Below the pieces are notes generated by a model. It was not told the origin of the DNA. It did not search any database and saw only the letters and a list, made by a program, of their open reading frames with translations. A DNA stretch of 64,000 nucleotides from Ziziphus jujuba (lineage: Eukaryota > Streptophyta > Magnoliopsida > Rosales > Rhamnaceae). Within the stretch, counting starts at the first letter, position 1. Each line of letters starts with the position of its first letter. Positions 21,071 to 33,141 of this stretch are shown in pieces. A program made the translations under genes and the position numbers. The DNA is taken from NCBI RefSeq assembly GCF_031755915.1, contig NC_083389.1:27721501-27785500 (forward strand), in the 5' to 3' direction.

Positions 21071-22016
21071 TATAAAGACTATCGATTTCACTTAGGAAAT
21101 GTGATGTTAAAAAAAATATTTTTTACAAAAAAATAAAATAAAAATTGGGCTAGTCAAGAAATGACTGGAAATGTAAAAGTGAGTGGTTAGGCAAAAATAT
21201 GTTTCAATAAATAATGATTTTGCATGAGCATATATTTGCATAGGGCTCCACTCATCATTAATCGGTTTTACTCCTGCTTCTTCTTTTTTTTTTTTTTTTG
21301 TGGGAATTCATCTCCTCCTCTAAGAATACATTTGGAATGTTATATTTTTTATAAATAGCCATATAAACAGCTATACAACTTGTTCAATTTATTTATCCTT
21401 CACATACAATTTCTCCCCCTAGCTTTTTATAGTTTTCTGCTGATCTGAACGGTAGTAAATTGCTTTAATTTTGTACCTACTTTCATATATATACTAAGCT
21501 TTTGCTTCTCAACATAATATATACATGTTATATTCATTTGTTTGGTTAAACAGTACCATAATATTGTAGAATGTGTTGTATATTTTATTATTTTTTTAGT
21601 TTGATTCTGCTGAAGGAGTGTAGGAATAATTAATTGAAGTGAAAAGGTTCGAAAAGAGTTAGATAATGTTTGCGGATGCTCTGAGAATATTCAATATGGT
21701 CTGAGAATCTTCATTTCGCACGAAATATATAACAAAGAGGGGTGGCAGGATGAGCATGTACAAGAATATTGAAAGTGAATGTTAAGCAAACCGTATGAAT
21801 AGGGAAAAACTTGCTAATATATATTTAGTGGTTGTTATTGCTATAGCTTGATACTCATTGTTATTGCTAGGTTAGATTCGTTCATTTATGTAGAAAGGTT
21901 GTTGGTGGTTTTTTTTTTTTTTTTTTTTTTTTTTATATGTCTTTTGGCTTTTCATATCTTGTTAAATCCTACCTTGTATTCTTTAGAAATCACAGCTGGA
22001 GAGTAATTGTGTAAGT
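20951..22016. other. Spacer, no gene seen
   Basis: AT-rich DNA with a (TA)n tract (about 21048-21074) and long T runs (about 21284-21299 and 21910-21934). Nothing was recognised as coding. Confidence 0.4.
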
Positions 22017-22172
22017 ATGTTAACAAGTACTAGTGATGTTCAACCAATTCGGATGTACTCATGTGGGCAATATATGCATTTAAAAACATTAAGGACAGAT
22101 AAGAATCCAAATCGTCAATTCTGGAAATGCTTAGATGGAGAAAATGTTGTACATAATTGTTCCATGTGTTAA
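22017..22172 (+). pseudogene. GRF-type zinc-finger remnant (51 aa)
   Basis: A short frame contains R-M-Y-S-C-G-Q-Y-M-H-L-K-T followed by D-K-N-P-N-R-Q-F-W-K-C. The arrangement C-G ... T ... N-P-x-R-x-F-W-x-C is the core of plant GRF-type zinc fingers (CxCG ... NPGRRFWGC). One cysteine of the usual pair is replaced by Ser. The frame ends at TAA soon after. GRF fingers occur in small plant proteins and in some transposon proteins. An exon of a longer gene cannot be excluded, but no partner exon was found, so I call it a remnant. Confidence 0.45.
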
Positions 22173-22483
22173 ATTTTTATTTGTTTTTGCTTATAAAAAA
22201 ATTAAATTTTATATGTTTATTTGCCACAGGAAAAAGGATGTAGTAGATTCATTTAGGCAAAAGAATCACATAAGTGATTGGCAAAGATGCACAAATACTA
22301 CCTACAGTCCAGCTTCATTGCAGCCCCACATGAAGGAGTATAGTTGTTGCAGAACCACATCAACCAATGTATTCATATTACTTAGTAACATGCACCCTCA
22401 GAAAGTGAATTCAGAAAAAGCATGGATGTATGCATGTTGTTTGTCTTTCCTGGTGTATAAATACCACTGTTCACGCATACTGT

Positions 22484-22607
22484 TTACATATACTGTTCAC
22501 GCATACTGTTTACCTGTGTTTAAACAATTTTTTTTTTTTTTTTTTTTTGTGGCTAAAATGCCTGTGTATAAATATCAATCTGCCTGTGTATAAATATCAA
22601 TCTCCAG
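22484..22607 (+). repeat. Left arm of an imperfect inverted repeat
   Basis: The arm contains CTGTTCACGCATACTGTTTAC, then TGTGTTTAAACAA, a T run, GGCTAAAATGCC and TGTGTATAAATATCAATCT (the last phrase duplicated). The reverse complement of the same series, with the same T/A run in place, lies at about 22923-23030. The spacer is about 315 bases. Confidence 0.6.
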
Positions 22608-22668
22608 CTTCTCCTTCTTGCTAACTGAAGTAAACCACATTGGCAAAATAAACAACAAACTAGACTAA

Positions 22669-22800
22669 AGGCAAACTAGCATACATTTAGTCAAATAATC
22701 AAACAAGACTTCATGTTTCCAATACATGGAAATTTAAGGAGTCTATGATCATAACTCAACTCTCTTTTAGTAACTAAACTAATAGTTATTGCAATATGAC
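22669..22800 (+). repeat. Direct repeat, copy 1 (partner at 24284-24413)
   Basis: A ~130-base segment, GGCAAACTAGCATACAT ... AATAGTTATTGCAATA, is matched in order with substitutions at 24284-24413. It lies within the spacer of the inverted repeat, so that structure or its insertion duplicated or interrupted older DNA. Confidence 0.55.
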
Positions 22801-22922
22801 CAAAAAAAAAAAAAAAAAAAAGTCAAAAGCCAGGACAACAAGCATACAGGAAAAACATATTAGGCCATCAATTTGCACCAGGCCACATGATGAAGTAAAG
22901 AATAATTGATATTTTGTTTATT

Positions 22923-23030
22923 GAGATTGATGTTTATACACAGGTATTTTAGCCAAAAAAAAAAGTAAGAAAAAAAAATTGTTTAAACACAGTTAAACAG
23001 TTCAAGTGAACAGTAAACGTGAATAGTAAT
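22923..23030 (-). repeat. Right arm of the imperfect inverted repeat
   Basis: Read on the minus strand, this gives a TGTTCACTTGAACTG phrase, CTGTGTTTAAACAA, a T run, GGCTAAAATACC and TGTGTATAAACATCAATC. It pairs with 22484-22607. A MITE-like or foldback element is possible; clear target-site duplications were not found. Confidence 0.55.
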
Positions 23031-24283
23031 CATGAAGCTATAGATTAGTAAAAAGACAAGCTATAGTTTGGTGCCCACAACCACTTCCTCAAGGCATACT
23101 GACTATTAAAACTATAGATTAGTAAAAAGACAAACACCTTGTCCCCCACTCCCTCAAATAAAAAGAGTAATTAAGTTTTCTATTAATCATATTTCTCCCC
23201 ACTTCGACAATAGGCCAAAATGTAAATAACAACTCTTCCACAACCACACAGATATTCCACCGGGCCACCACCAGTCAATGAAATCCAGTAGAAACATGCA
23301 TAGAAAAACATGAGAAAGATGAAATAAACAGGTTTATTTGAACAACAAAATCTGCAGAAACAATTCATGCTAAATTTACAATGAGCAACCATTTTTTTTT
23401 CTTTTTTTGTTTTCTTTGCTGTGCTGACCAATCCCTTTTTCTGTCATTACATCCTAATACATCCTGTTTAAAAGTTGAAACATTTGTTGCACTACAGCTT
23501 CTTCCAAGAGAACATAATAGATATGGGTATCATGAGGCTGTCAATAATCCATACAATCACCTTCCTGAAGACATGTGCATAGTAAAGTAAGATAGAGCAA
23601 GCAACTGTGCTCCCTAAACAGCTTCACTTGTTTCTAGCATAATCAATTACAATGATCCTGTCCATTTTTGTATCTTATGTAAAAAAATGAAGAACTTTAC
23701 CTTAGTTATTTATATTTGCAATGTATATACAACAATCCTGCATCTATTTACAAGAGAGAAATCTACTATGATCTAAAAAACTTGTTCACCAAAAATAAAT
23801 AATAAATAATGAAAAGTCTAGCCACTAGTTGGACACTTACGGCTCAACAGAAGTTAAAGTCCAAGTCTTGAATGATTCCAGATTCAGCAATCGAGGAATA
23901 TTCTACCTGCATTTACCACAATTAAAAAACTTGTTCATAATCTGTGAACCTTGTCTTCGTATTGAATTTAATATGTTATATTTGCATACTTCCATCAGTC
24001 ATTATTAGTTAATTATGTGAAACAAGGCAATAGCAAATTATATTTGGGGCTAACTGTTATAACTTACAATATGCAGATACATAATTTACAACCATTGCTT
24101 ATTTCATTTGATGGAATAGATCAGTTATAACACATAGATCAGCAGTGATAGTGTAAAAACACATACCATAAACTAAATTCACCAAAACCATTATGGCCAA
24201 CAACAAGATGATCACACTTTGGACTTATCCTCAAGAATGGCAAACTACATGAACAGTTCGAATTATATATGAAAAAAAATAAA
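23031..24283. other. Spacer, no gene seen; small repeats
   Basis: The phrase CTATAGATTAGTAAAAAGAC occurs twice (about 23038 and 23112). AT-rich elsewhere. No frame with family character was recognised. Confidence 0.4.
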
Positions 24284-24413
24284 TGGCAAACCAGCATACA
24301 TTCATTCCAATAATCAAACAACACTTCATATTACAACACACGGCAATGTACGAAGTCTATTATCATTACACAGCGATAGTTTACTAACTAATCTAATAGT
24401 TCTTGCAATAAGA
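24284..24413 (+). repeat. Direct repeat, copy 2 (partner at 22669-22800)
   Basis: See the partner segment. This copy ends about 350 bases 3' of the FAR1-like pseudogene (which is on the minus strand), so it may belong to that element's 3' flank. Confidence 0.5.
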
Positions 24414-24761
24414 CAGAAAAACCACGCCAAACTAAGAATAAAACTATCTCCTCCAAGCTGATGCAAAATACTTTATCACATCCAGGAGGGTCATTCTAAA
24501 TTATTTCTCATGCTGTCCTACCAAAACAAAGCAAGTTATTAGATGAGCAGCAGGTTAGTTCAATATAAGGTTGAAGACGATAAGGAAACCACTTAATTTT
24601 ATACCTATAGAAGTAAAACTATCAGCTTCAGATTCAAAGTTAGATGCTTGTTGCGGATTTTTCTCATTTTGTGAGGACCTACATAGATCAGCAGCATGGT
24701 TTGTACAAGGTATGATCATTCCAATTGCATAAGAATAATAAATAATAAATGTATCATTTTC

Positions 24762-26967
24762 TTACGGATTGTTAATAGCTGGATAGTTTCTTTTGTCGTG
24801 CGATTGTCCAATTTTTCCACATCCATTGCAACGTCGACCTTTATACTTTGTGGCATTTGTTACCTTCTCTCTTCCCCTTTTTAATCTTTGTCCACATCCC
24901 TTTGCCCTCACTTGTGATGGATCTTTCAAAGCTTCAGCATCACGAGGATTACTACCTTTTTCAGAAATGCCTCCACTCTTCATGGTGGTAACTAGAGATT
25001 TAATCTTGTCTAGCAAACTTTGAAGACCATCATTCACAATTACACTTGCCTCTTCATTTGTTATGGCATTATCAACGACTTCCAAAGAAAGTTGGAATAG
25101 TTTAGCTCGCCACATCAACATTAAACTACATTTTCCACTTATCTCAACACCTTGCTTATCGGATATTATTTGAGATTTTGCCACTCTAGTCCACCTTTTC
25201 ATAATATATTGATTTGGCAAAGTAATATTACCAAAGAGTAGCAAGAATGCCAATATATGTCTACATGGAATTCCTTCACTCTTAAACTTCTTACAAGTAC
25301 AAGATGCATAGTCCAATAATTTATCATAAGCAATTTTCCAAACTCTACGAACACCATCATTTCGACAACTCTCGACCACATACATTTTGTGAGTAGCATT
25401 TTCACGAACAAGTTGTGGCATTGTTAGTAAGCTATGTCATAACTCATCTCAAAACTTAAGGAAAATTTTACTTGTGTAAATCTCAGCCATTTCCTTTTCC
25501 ATTTCCAATGGCAATTTCAACATAGGCTTCTCATTAATATTAATATGATAAGCCCGTAACTCTTTGTGATGTTGATGTGCAAGTGTCCTATTAAAGCAAA
25601 GTATGAAATCCATCAATGAGTTTTCCTTCGAAACATATTTCTTGACAAATACATGGGAGCTTTCTGCACGTTGGCTACTTGACATTCTAGCTGAGAATAT
25701 ATGATTAACATATGCAGGCACCCATCTTGAACGTATCCCAAATATTGATTTTAACCAATCATTGTCATATAGGCTTGCCTTCTCGATGGTAGTTACCTAT
25801 TTTTTTTCAAACTCTTTAGGGCATTCTAATTCCCAAATGCATTGTTGGAAGTCCTTATAAAAATCTCTATAGGTGATCGCATTTAAATATGTAGAAAACT
25901 TCTCAAGTATGTGCCAACTACAATACCTATGAAATGTATTTGGTAAGCTTTGAGCTATAGCCTCTGTCATTGCAGGATCTTGATCAGTAATTATCATCTT
26001 TGGGTTATTAGTAGGTATGCTATCCTTTAATAACTCAAACAACCAAACAAATGATTCAGTTCTTTCATCACTTAAAAAAGCACATGCAAAAAACACCGTT
26101 TGACCATGATAATTAATCCTAACCAAGGGTGCAAATATCATACCATACCGATTAATGTTGTAAGTTGTATCAAATACGATTACATCACCAAAACATCCAT
26201 AAGCTCTTTTAGACACCGAATCAGCCCAAAAACAACGCTTCAATTTACCATCTTCATCTACATCTATTTCAAAAAAGAAGCATGGATCCCTTTCTTGCTC
26301 AGTTAGGAAATATTTCTTCAATAGTTCTGTATCTTGTCCTCTTAATTCATTATGCAACTTAGCTTCATGGTTACAGATATCCTTCTTCGTACACCCAATA
26401 TTCTCTATACCTTCAGCTTCAAATTTAAGGATACTTATTTGTTGGTGAGTTGACACATTTGCTGCTGAAAATGTGTGGGTTAATGATTTTTTGGCTTCAG
26501 ATACACTACAATGTGACCTCAATAAATCCACTCTTCGTGGGGTTGATAATGGATGACTATGTTGTTCAATAAAGACACTGATGATATATTTCCCCAATTT
26601 TGACCTCACCATAGCAAGTTTTACCTTACAACTTTCTCTTGTGATACCTCGACACCTTTTTTTCTCACTGTCTTTTGTAGAAGACACTCCTTCCTTATAA
26701 CACACAATTTTTTTCCTCGCAACTTCATTCGCATCTTTACATCTCTTAAGGGAATTGCTACGAATACTAAATCCCCGCCTCTTTTGCATATTTAATGTAA
26801 AACACATGTGCCTCATCTATTGATTCAAACTGCTGTCCAACTTTTGGTTTGCACTTTTCTGAGACTTGGGAAATGTAAACATCATCAATGGAATTCGAAC
26901 ATGATAGCAACAATATTTCTTCAACTCTTTTAGGATCATCATTTTCTTCTAACTGTAAATCATTCAT
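24762..26967 (-). pseudogene. FAR1/FHY3-like protein with MULE transposase domain, broken
   Basis: Read from MNDLQLEEND (26965-26967), the segments give a FAR1 DNA-binding domain, a MULE transposase domain (VIVFDTTYNINRYGM; KMIITDQDPAMTEAI; FHRYCSWHILEK), a SWIM zinc finger (CTCKKF ... CRHI, near 25280) and a C-terminal zinc knuckle. I see four lesions. An extra G in a G run near 26770 shifts the frame just before GFSIRSNSLKR. TAG follows EFEKK near 25797, where the family has Trp. Two TGA codons flank D-E-L near 25430-25450 (KF*DEL*HSL). The last knuckle cysteine is also Tyr (KRNYP). FAR1 proteins are light-signalling transcription factors derived from Mutator transposases; this copy cannot make a full protein unless the stops are bypassed. 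Confidence 0.85.
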
Positions 26968-27498
26968 GTTTCCAATATGTAAAGCTATTTGCAATCAAAT
27001 AAGCTTCCTTTCGATCACCTTCTAACCTACTAGACAGCAAAGGAAAACCATAACAAACTTTCATCAAGGTTTTAAATATTAAATTTTCACACTTCATGCA
27101 AATATGTGATAAAAAAATATTAGGAATAAGCTTATCTCTTCCAAACTCATCAGAATATAAGTATGTAAACAAACATACTTGTAAATTATTTACAAATTTA
27201 TCACTGGCAAAGCTATGCGTTTATTCCCAAATCTATTGTAGATGTATAAATTGCATAAATTTTATACAGACCCAACATGCCAACCATCATAATAGTCTTG
27301 TTTCATCACTGGATCCTATTATTACTATCAACAAAACCTATTATGAATTTTCATGCCTTTTCAGATTCCCTCTGTTGCTTGTACTTTTTTACATTTTGCC
27401 ATATATGTCAGTCTATCTCATACTAGATATCTTATTTATGTTTCTACTGAACTTACTCTTCAAAAAACTTGACTAATTTAAGAGGTCCAATGGAGTTG
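26968..27498. other. 5' flank of the FAR1-like pseudogene, no gene seen
   Basis: AT-rich DNA between the FAR1-like start and the second hAT insertion. Short frames exist on both strands but have no family character. The pseudogene's promoter or 5'-UTR exons would lie here. Confidence 0.35.
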
Positions 27499-27506
27499 CT
27501 TGCTAC
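27499..27506 (+). repeat. Left 8-bp target-site duplication of hAT copy 2
   Basis: CTTGCTAC, repeated exactly at 34020-34027. It differs from that of copy 1, so the two insertions are independent. Confidence 0.95.
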
Positions 27507-27699
27507 TAGGAGTGGGCAAAAACCGACCTGACCCGACAAAACCGACCAAACCGAAAGATTTGGGTCGGTTTGGGTTGGTTTTTAGTGTTTAGTCGGTTTG
27601 GGTCGGGTTATACATATAAAAATATTAGATTTTCGGTTCGGGTTACGGGTTGGAAGGAATTTTAACCCACCCAACCCGAACCGAACCGTTTCATACCCA

Positions 27700-30600
27700 A
27701 AGAACCATTTTGCAAAAATTATTTTCATTAAATTATTTCTATGAAATTTTATAAGCCATTGATCTCTCACTCTCACCATCTAATTACCACCGTTGGATTT
27801 TAAGATGAAAACACAATACACAACACAATCTCAGATTCTCACAAAACGAAATTGAAGCCCTAGCATTCGCAAGCAACGCCACCACTTGAAGCACTCGCAC
27901 AACGAAATTGAAGCACTCGCAGGCAGCATCCTCCGGCCAGCCACCACCCGATTGAACTCCCAAGCAACGCCACCACTTGAACAACCGCCGGCACCGGACC
28001 CAGTCCACTCGTCGCCCTCTCGCCGATCGCCATTCGCCACCACTCGTCGCCCTCCCAAGTCCCAAGCTCTGCAGGTAAAATACTTCCCCAGATCGTGTAG
28101 CGAGTACCTAAAACAATATAGAAGGAAAAGCAGAAAAGAAAAAAACATATACTGATATACGTAAAGCATGTTGAAACTTGAAATAGCTCGCTAGAGCCAA
28201 ATACTTATGAATTCCTAACCCTAGAAGTTAGAAGGATTCGAATTTTCAACCAGTTAAACTTTGTTTCAATGTCAAACACGCCATGTTTAGGATTAATTAT
28301 TGTTATTGTTCTTTTTTATTTTCTATTCAGGAAGTTGATAATCCAAGATGATATCGAATCACTCCACCAGTAAGATATCCTATTCCTTTTATTTTAGAAC
28401 TTCATTATATTAGTCGGGATCATGACCTGTGTTTTATGTAATACTGCGTAGTTTTCAAATCATTGTTTTGGATTTCAAATGTTTAGAAATTTAATTGGGA
28501 AAAGTATGTTTATGTTGTAGTACATATAATTTTAATATTCACTCTTTTCATGTTTACTGCAAAGTAAGTCATTTAAACCATTGTTTTCCTGTGTTTCATA
28601 TTTTGTTTCGAAATTGAACGCTTGTGCAGGTGTTTGCATAATCTAGTTGGTTTTTATCTCGCAATATGTTGTGTATAATCGAGAAGCTGTTCCTCTTGCT
28701 GTTGCACATTACGGAGACAATCCTGCCAAGGTGTTTTCTTGAGCTCTTGCTGTTGTATAGCTTCAATGTTAATTCTGAATTATTACAGTTTATTACGGCT
28801 ATGGTCTCGCATTAGCCATCGATTATAGTTCCTATTCCTCCATTATTCTCACATTAAGTAGTTTAGATTACCGAGACTGGCAGGAATTTTGCATGTTTCT
28901 TTCCCAAATTGCTGCAGTAGGGAAAAATTTTATTTTGTTTCCTCTCACTTTTTCTTCGTTCCTTTTCTTTCAGTTTATTATTTTCCCTTAAAACCTTTTC
29001 TGGTATGTAAAATTTCATATTTCCAACTAACATCTAGATGTAGTTGCCCATGGAATACTGGTTGCCTTTTCTACATTATTGGTTGAGTTGCTTGAGAATG
29101 CTTATATTGTAGATGAAAAATGCATTTTGTAGTTTCTGACTTCTCTTTTTCAGCAGTTATTCTATTTTGGTTCCATTTTATAGAATGGGAAGTTTGTTTA
29201 AAATTTTGAATATTTTGCTTCTCTTCCACAGCAACCAAACAAATAGTCTTAGCAAAGTTCTTCGCCTTTCAATACATGCTGTCTACAATGTTGGGTGTTG
29301 CCACGCTCACTTTGGTGTGTCTCGCATGCTCATCAGCCAAGGTGTGTTTAGGATGATGATGATGAAGAAGAGTAAGAGCAAGTAGATCCGCTGAGAATAA
29401 GCATTTTATAGGATTGGTTATCGACTTACAGCCAAAATGTTCCTAGATTAAAATGACAGTATATATATATATATATATACGTTCCAAATAAAGTTAAAAA
29501 CAGAGAATTGTCAATTTCTGCGTGTGCCAAACTGATGACCATTACTTTTCCGTAACTTGTTTTGTTTCCTTTTGCTTCTTCCTTCCAACTACTTTATGTC
29601 GTTTATGATCGCGCAATCATAAATTTGGTGCTTATCGTTTCATTAATTTTCTTGCCTATGTATGTCATGATGATAAATACAAATAAGCATTCACACATAT
29701 AAATATATATCCTAAGCAATTAATTAATAAACTTCCAAAATTTATGGGAAGCTTATGTAGAAATACTTTAATTGAGAGTCATTTTGTCAAGAGGTAGTAT
29801 TAATTTGTTGTCTGGTTTCTAAATCAATCGTTTTAATAAAGCAACCGTGGATCTGAAAAATAATATTTATAGTTTTACTTTTCTGGAGGAATGATTCAAA
29901 ATGGTGATGAAGTGAGAGTATGATTGAGGAAAAAAAGTCAAAGCGTATAAATGGGTTAATTAAGCAACGAGTGGGACTAGCCTTCTTAGATAATCATTTT
30001 TGAAGCATTGTGAAAGAGAGTCTAATTATCTCGTATGTAATCTCCTTGACTGTTCTATTTACTTTTATATCAGAACCATATATATCTAACAATTAAGTGA
30101 TTAAGTACAAGCTGCATATATATATATATATATATTTATTTATATATTTATATATAATTATATATGAGGTTCTTTTCCTCAAGTCATTCAAAATTATTTA
30201 TGCATAACTAAAACTTTTTGTCTTGATAAAGAATCTATGCTATTTTAAATACATAAAATATTATACATGGAAACTATGGAATGCTGTTTTTTCTAATCAG
30301 TCTTAATTCCATGCTGTTTTTTCTAATCAGTCTTAACACCAGGAGTTTGGATGGAAGAAGTGTATAGCATTAATTTTTTTTTTCTGTTTTTTCTAATTAG
30401 TATTGCAATTTTATTTTTTTTATTTTGCTTTGTGGTCTAATATATTTTTTTCCCCTGTTTTGTAGATAAAATCAAACAGCCTATCGTGACTTGCATAAAT
30501 CGAATAGCATTCCTTTTCTTCGTTTAATTCCAAGATCACAAACAATTGTGTGATTGTCTATTATTTGGAGGTAAGTTACTTAGCCTTTTTCTCGTTATTT

Positions 30601-30830
30601 TTGCATGTGGGAAGGTCAAAAATTGCTTTTGGAAAGTGTAGTGAAGCATAGGCTGTGAAATTGTTTGCTGTGAAGTTTGGAGATTGTAAAGTGATGTGTG
30701 ACTTGATTGCTGTGAAGTTATTAATATAACCTGGCCTGCTGATTTTGACAGCTATATGTATATATATTTGTATATATATATATATATATACATATATGTA
30801 TATGTTTATTTTGTTTTTAATAGGTTCTAG
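27700..30830 (+). other. Long intron-rich 5' leader of the hAT transposase gene (copy 2)
   Basis: Same content as 12500-15635 in copy 1, including the CTCTGCAG|GTAAAA donor (about 28074), the exon-like piece (about 28331-28369) and the acceptor just before the ATG. Only the TA tract length differs, as far as I could compare. Confidence 0.5.
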
Positions 30831-33141
30831 ATGGATGAGGGCCACAATGATTTGTATGATATTAATGAATTGGAAGAGTATTTAAATGAATCAGATAAAG
30901 CTGAATCTCAACCTTCACAGTTGGATAAACCTTATAAAACGCAAAAGAGAAAACCTTCTAGGGCTCCATCTTGGGTTTGGGAACATTTTGAAAAAATTCC
31001 AGATTATGATCCAAATAATCCTAGGTGCAAATGTAAACATTGTGGGGTAGATTATGCATGTAATACCAAGAGATGTGGAACTAGTACATTGCGAAACCAT
31101 TTGATGAACCAATGCAAAAAATACCCTAATAGGATGGAGGATAAAAAGCAACAAGTTCTTTCATTTGAAAGTGGTAGTAGCAATTTGGTCTCTATGAGTA
31201 CAACATTTAGTAAAGAGGCATGTAGGCTTGCATGTGCAGAAATGATCATCATGGACGAGTTACCATTTAGCCACGTTGAAGGAGAAGGGTTTAGAAAGTT
31301 TTGTAATGCTTTGAACCCTAAGTTTGAACCTCCATCTCGTAGAACAATTTCTAGAGATGTGTTTCAGTTGTACTTAGATGAGAAAAAAATTTTGAAGAGT
31401 GTGTTTTCATTGAGGAAGCAAAGGGTTTGTCTTACGACGGACACATGGACTTCCATTCAAAATAACAATTACATGACTCTTACCGCTCATTTCATTGATG
31501 ATGATTGGAAGTTGCATAAGAGAATTTTAAATTTTTGTATTGTGCAAAATCATAAGGGTGAGACAATTGGTAAGGTTATAGAAAATTGTCTGATTGAATG
31601 GGGTATTGAAAGGGTTTTCACAATAACGGTTGATAATGCTTCTTCAAATGATGTGGCTGTTAATTTTTTGAAAGAAAAATTAAATTATTGGAAAGGAAAT
31701 GTTTTGGATGGTGAGTTTTTACATGTTCGTTGTGCTGCACATATTGTAAATTTAATTGTGACATTTGGATTAAAGGAAATCCATGATAGTATTGCTGGAA
31801 TTCGTAATGCTATTAGATATGTTCGATCATCTCCTTCAAGGTTAAACAAATTTAAAGAATGTGTAGAGAAGGAGAAAATTGAATATAAAGAAACCGTGGT
31901 TTTGGATGTGTCTACTAGGTGGAATTCCACCTATTTGATGTTGAACTCGGCTTTGAAGTATCAAAAAGGTTTTGATAGGATGATAGATGTTGATGGACAT
32001 TATCTTGGATATTTTGAGGAACATGAAGTAGGAAGGAAGAGAGCCGGACCACCTCTAATTAAAGATTGGGATAGTGCAAGGGTTTTTGTGAAATTTCTTG
32101 CTACTTTTTATGAAGTTACCTTAAAGTTTAGTGCCTCTTTGACTGTTACTTCTAATATATGTTTTCATGAATTGAGTTTGATGTATAATGCACTTGTTGA
32201 ATGGAGTAATAGTCAAAATCATTTGATGGCCGATATGGCAAAGAAAATGTTGATAAAGTTTGACAAATATTGGGGTTCACTTGGAAATGTCAACAAGTTG
32301 TTGCTTATTGCCATTGTGCTTGATCCACGATATAAGCTGGAATATGTATCATATCTTTTTGAGGATGCTTATGAAAGTGGTATGGTTGAATCTTTGACTA
32401 GGGATGTAAAAGATACTTTAGTTAACCTTTACAACTTCTATAAGGAAATTGATTCTATGAATGGGAGTTCTAAAGTATCAAATTCAAATGATGGTCAATC
32501 AATGCAAGCACAACAAAGTGGGATGATGATGGATTCATTGGATGATGGAAGCATAGATGATCGTCGGCGTTTGAAAGAATCACAATTTAAAAAAAGAAAA
32601 ATGGAAAAAAATGTATTGGAAATAAAGAATGAGGTTGATAAATTTTTGTTTGATCCATGTGAGGATGTGGAGAGTGAGAAATTTGATATTTTGGCTTGGT
32701 GGAAAAATAATTGGACAAAATATCGAATTTTATCTCAAATTGCAAGAGATGTATACACCATTCCAGTTTCTACAGTAGCATCCGAATCTGCTTTTAGTAC
32801 CGGAGGGCGTATTCTTGATGCATTCCGAAGTTCATTGGGTCCAAAAATGGTGGAGGCTTTGATTTGTTCTCAAAATTGGTTGCAATCAAAGCCTATGACG
32901 TATGATTATAGAGTTGAAATACCAATAGAAGATGTCGCATATTATGATTCTATTGAATCGGGTAAGAATTTTTTTTATTATTATTATTTGTAATTTTATT
33001 TTTATTATCTATTTTAGAGTTTTTAGAATTTTTTAGTAATATTTACAACTTCTTTTAGCTTACTAATTAATCTAATATCATATTTTAATTTGTTTAGGAG
33101 CATCTTGGGTTACAAAACAAAGTTTACCTCCACCTAATTGA
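30831..33141 (+). CDS. hAT transposase with BED zinc finger, copy 2
   Basis: The exons are 30831-32961 and 33098-33141, again 724 aa after splicing. The protein is identical to that of copy 1: BED finger C68, C71, H90, C95; candidate catalytic D204, D268 and E652; R363-W364; and the C-terminal dimerisation region. Two identical intact transposases 15 kb apart argue that both copies are young, or homogenised by gene conversion, and that purifying or no time-dependent decay has acted since. Either copy could supply transposase in trans to the other and to any deleted relatives in the genome (inference). Confidence 0.95.
32962..33097 (+). other. Intron near the 3' end of hAT transposase, copy 2
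   Basis: GT-AG intron identical in position and phase to 17767-17902 of copy 1. Confidence 0.85.
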
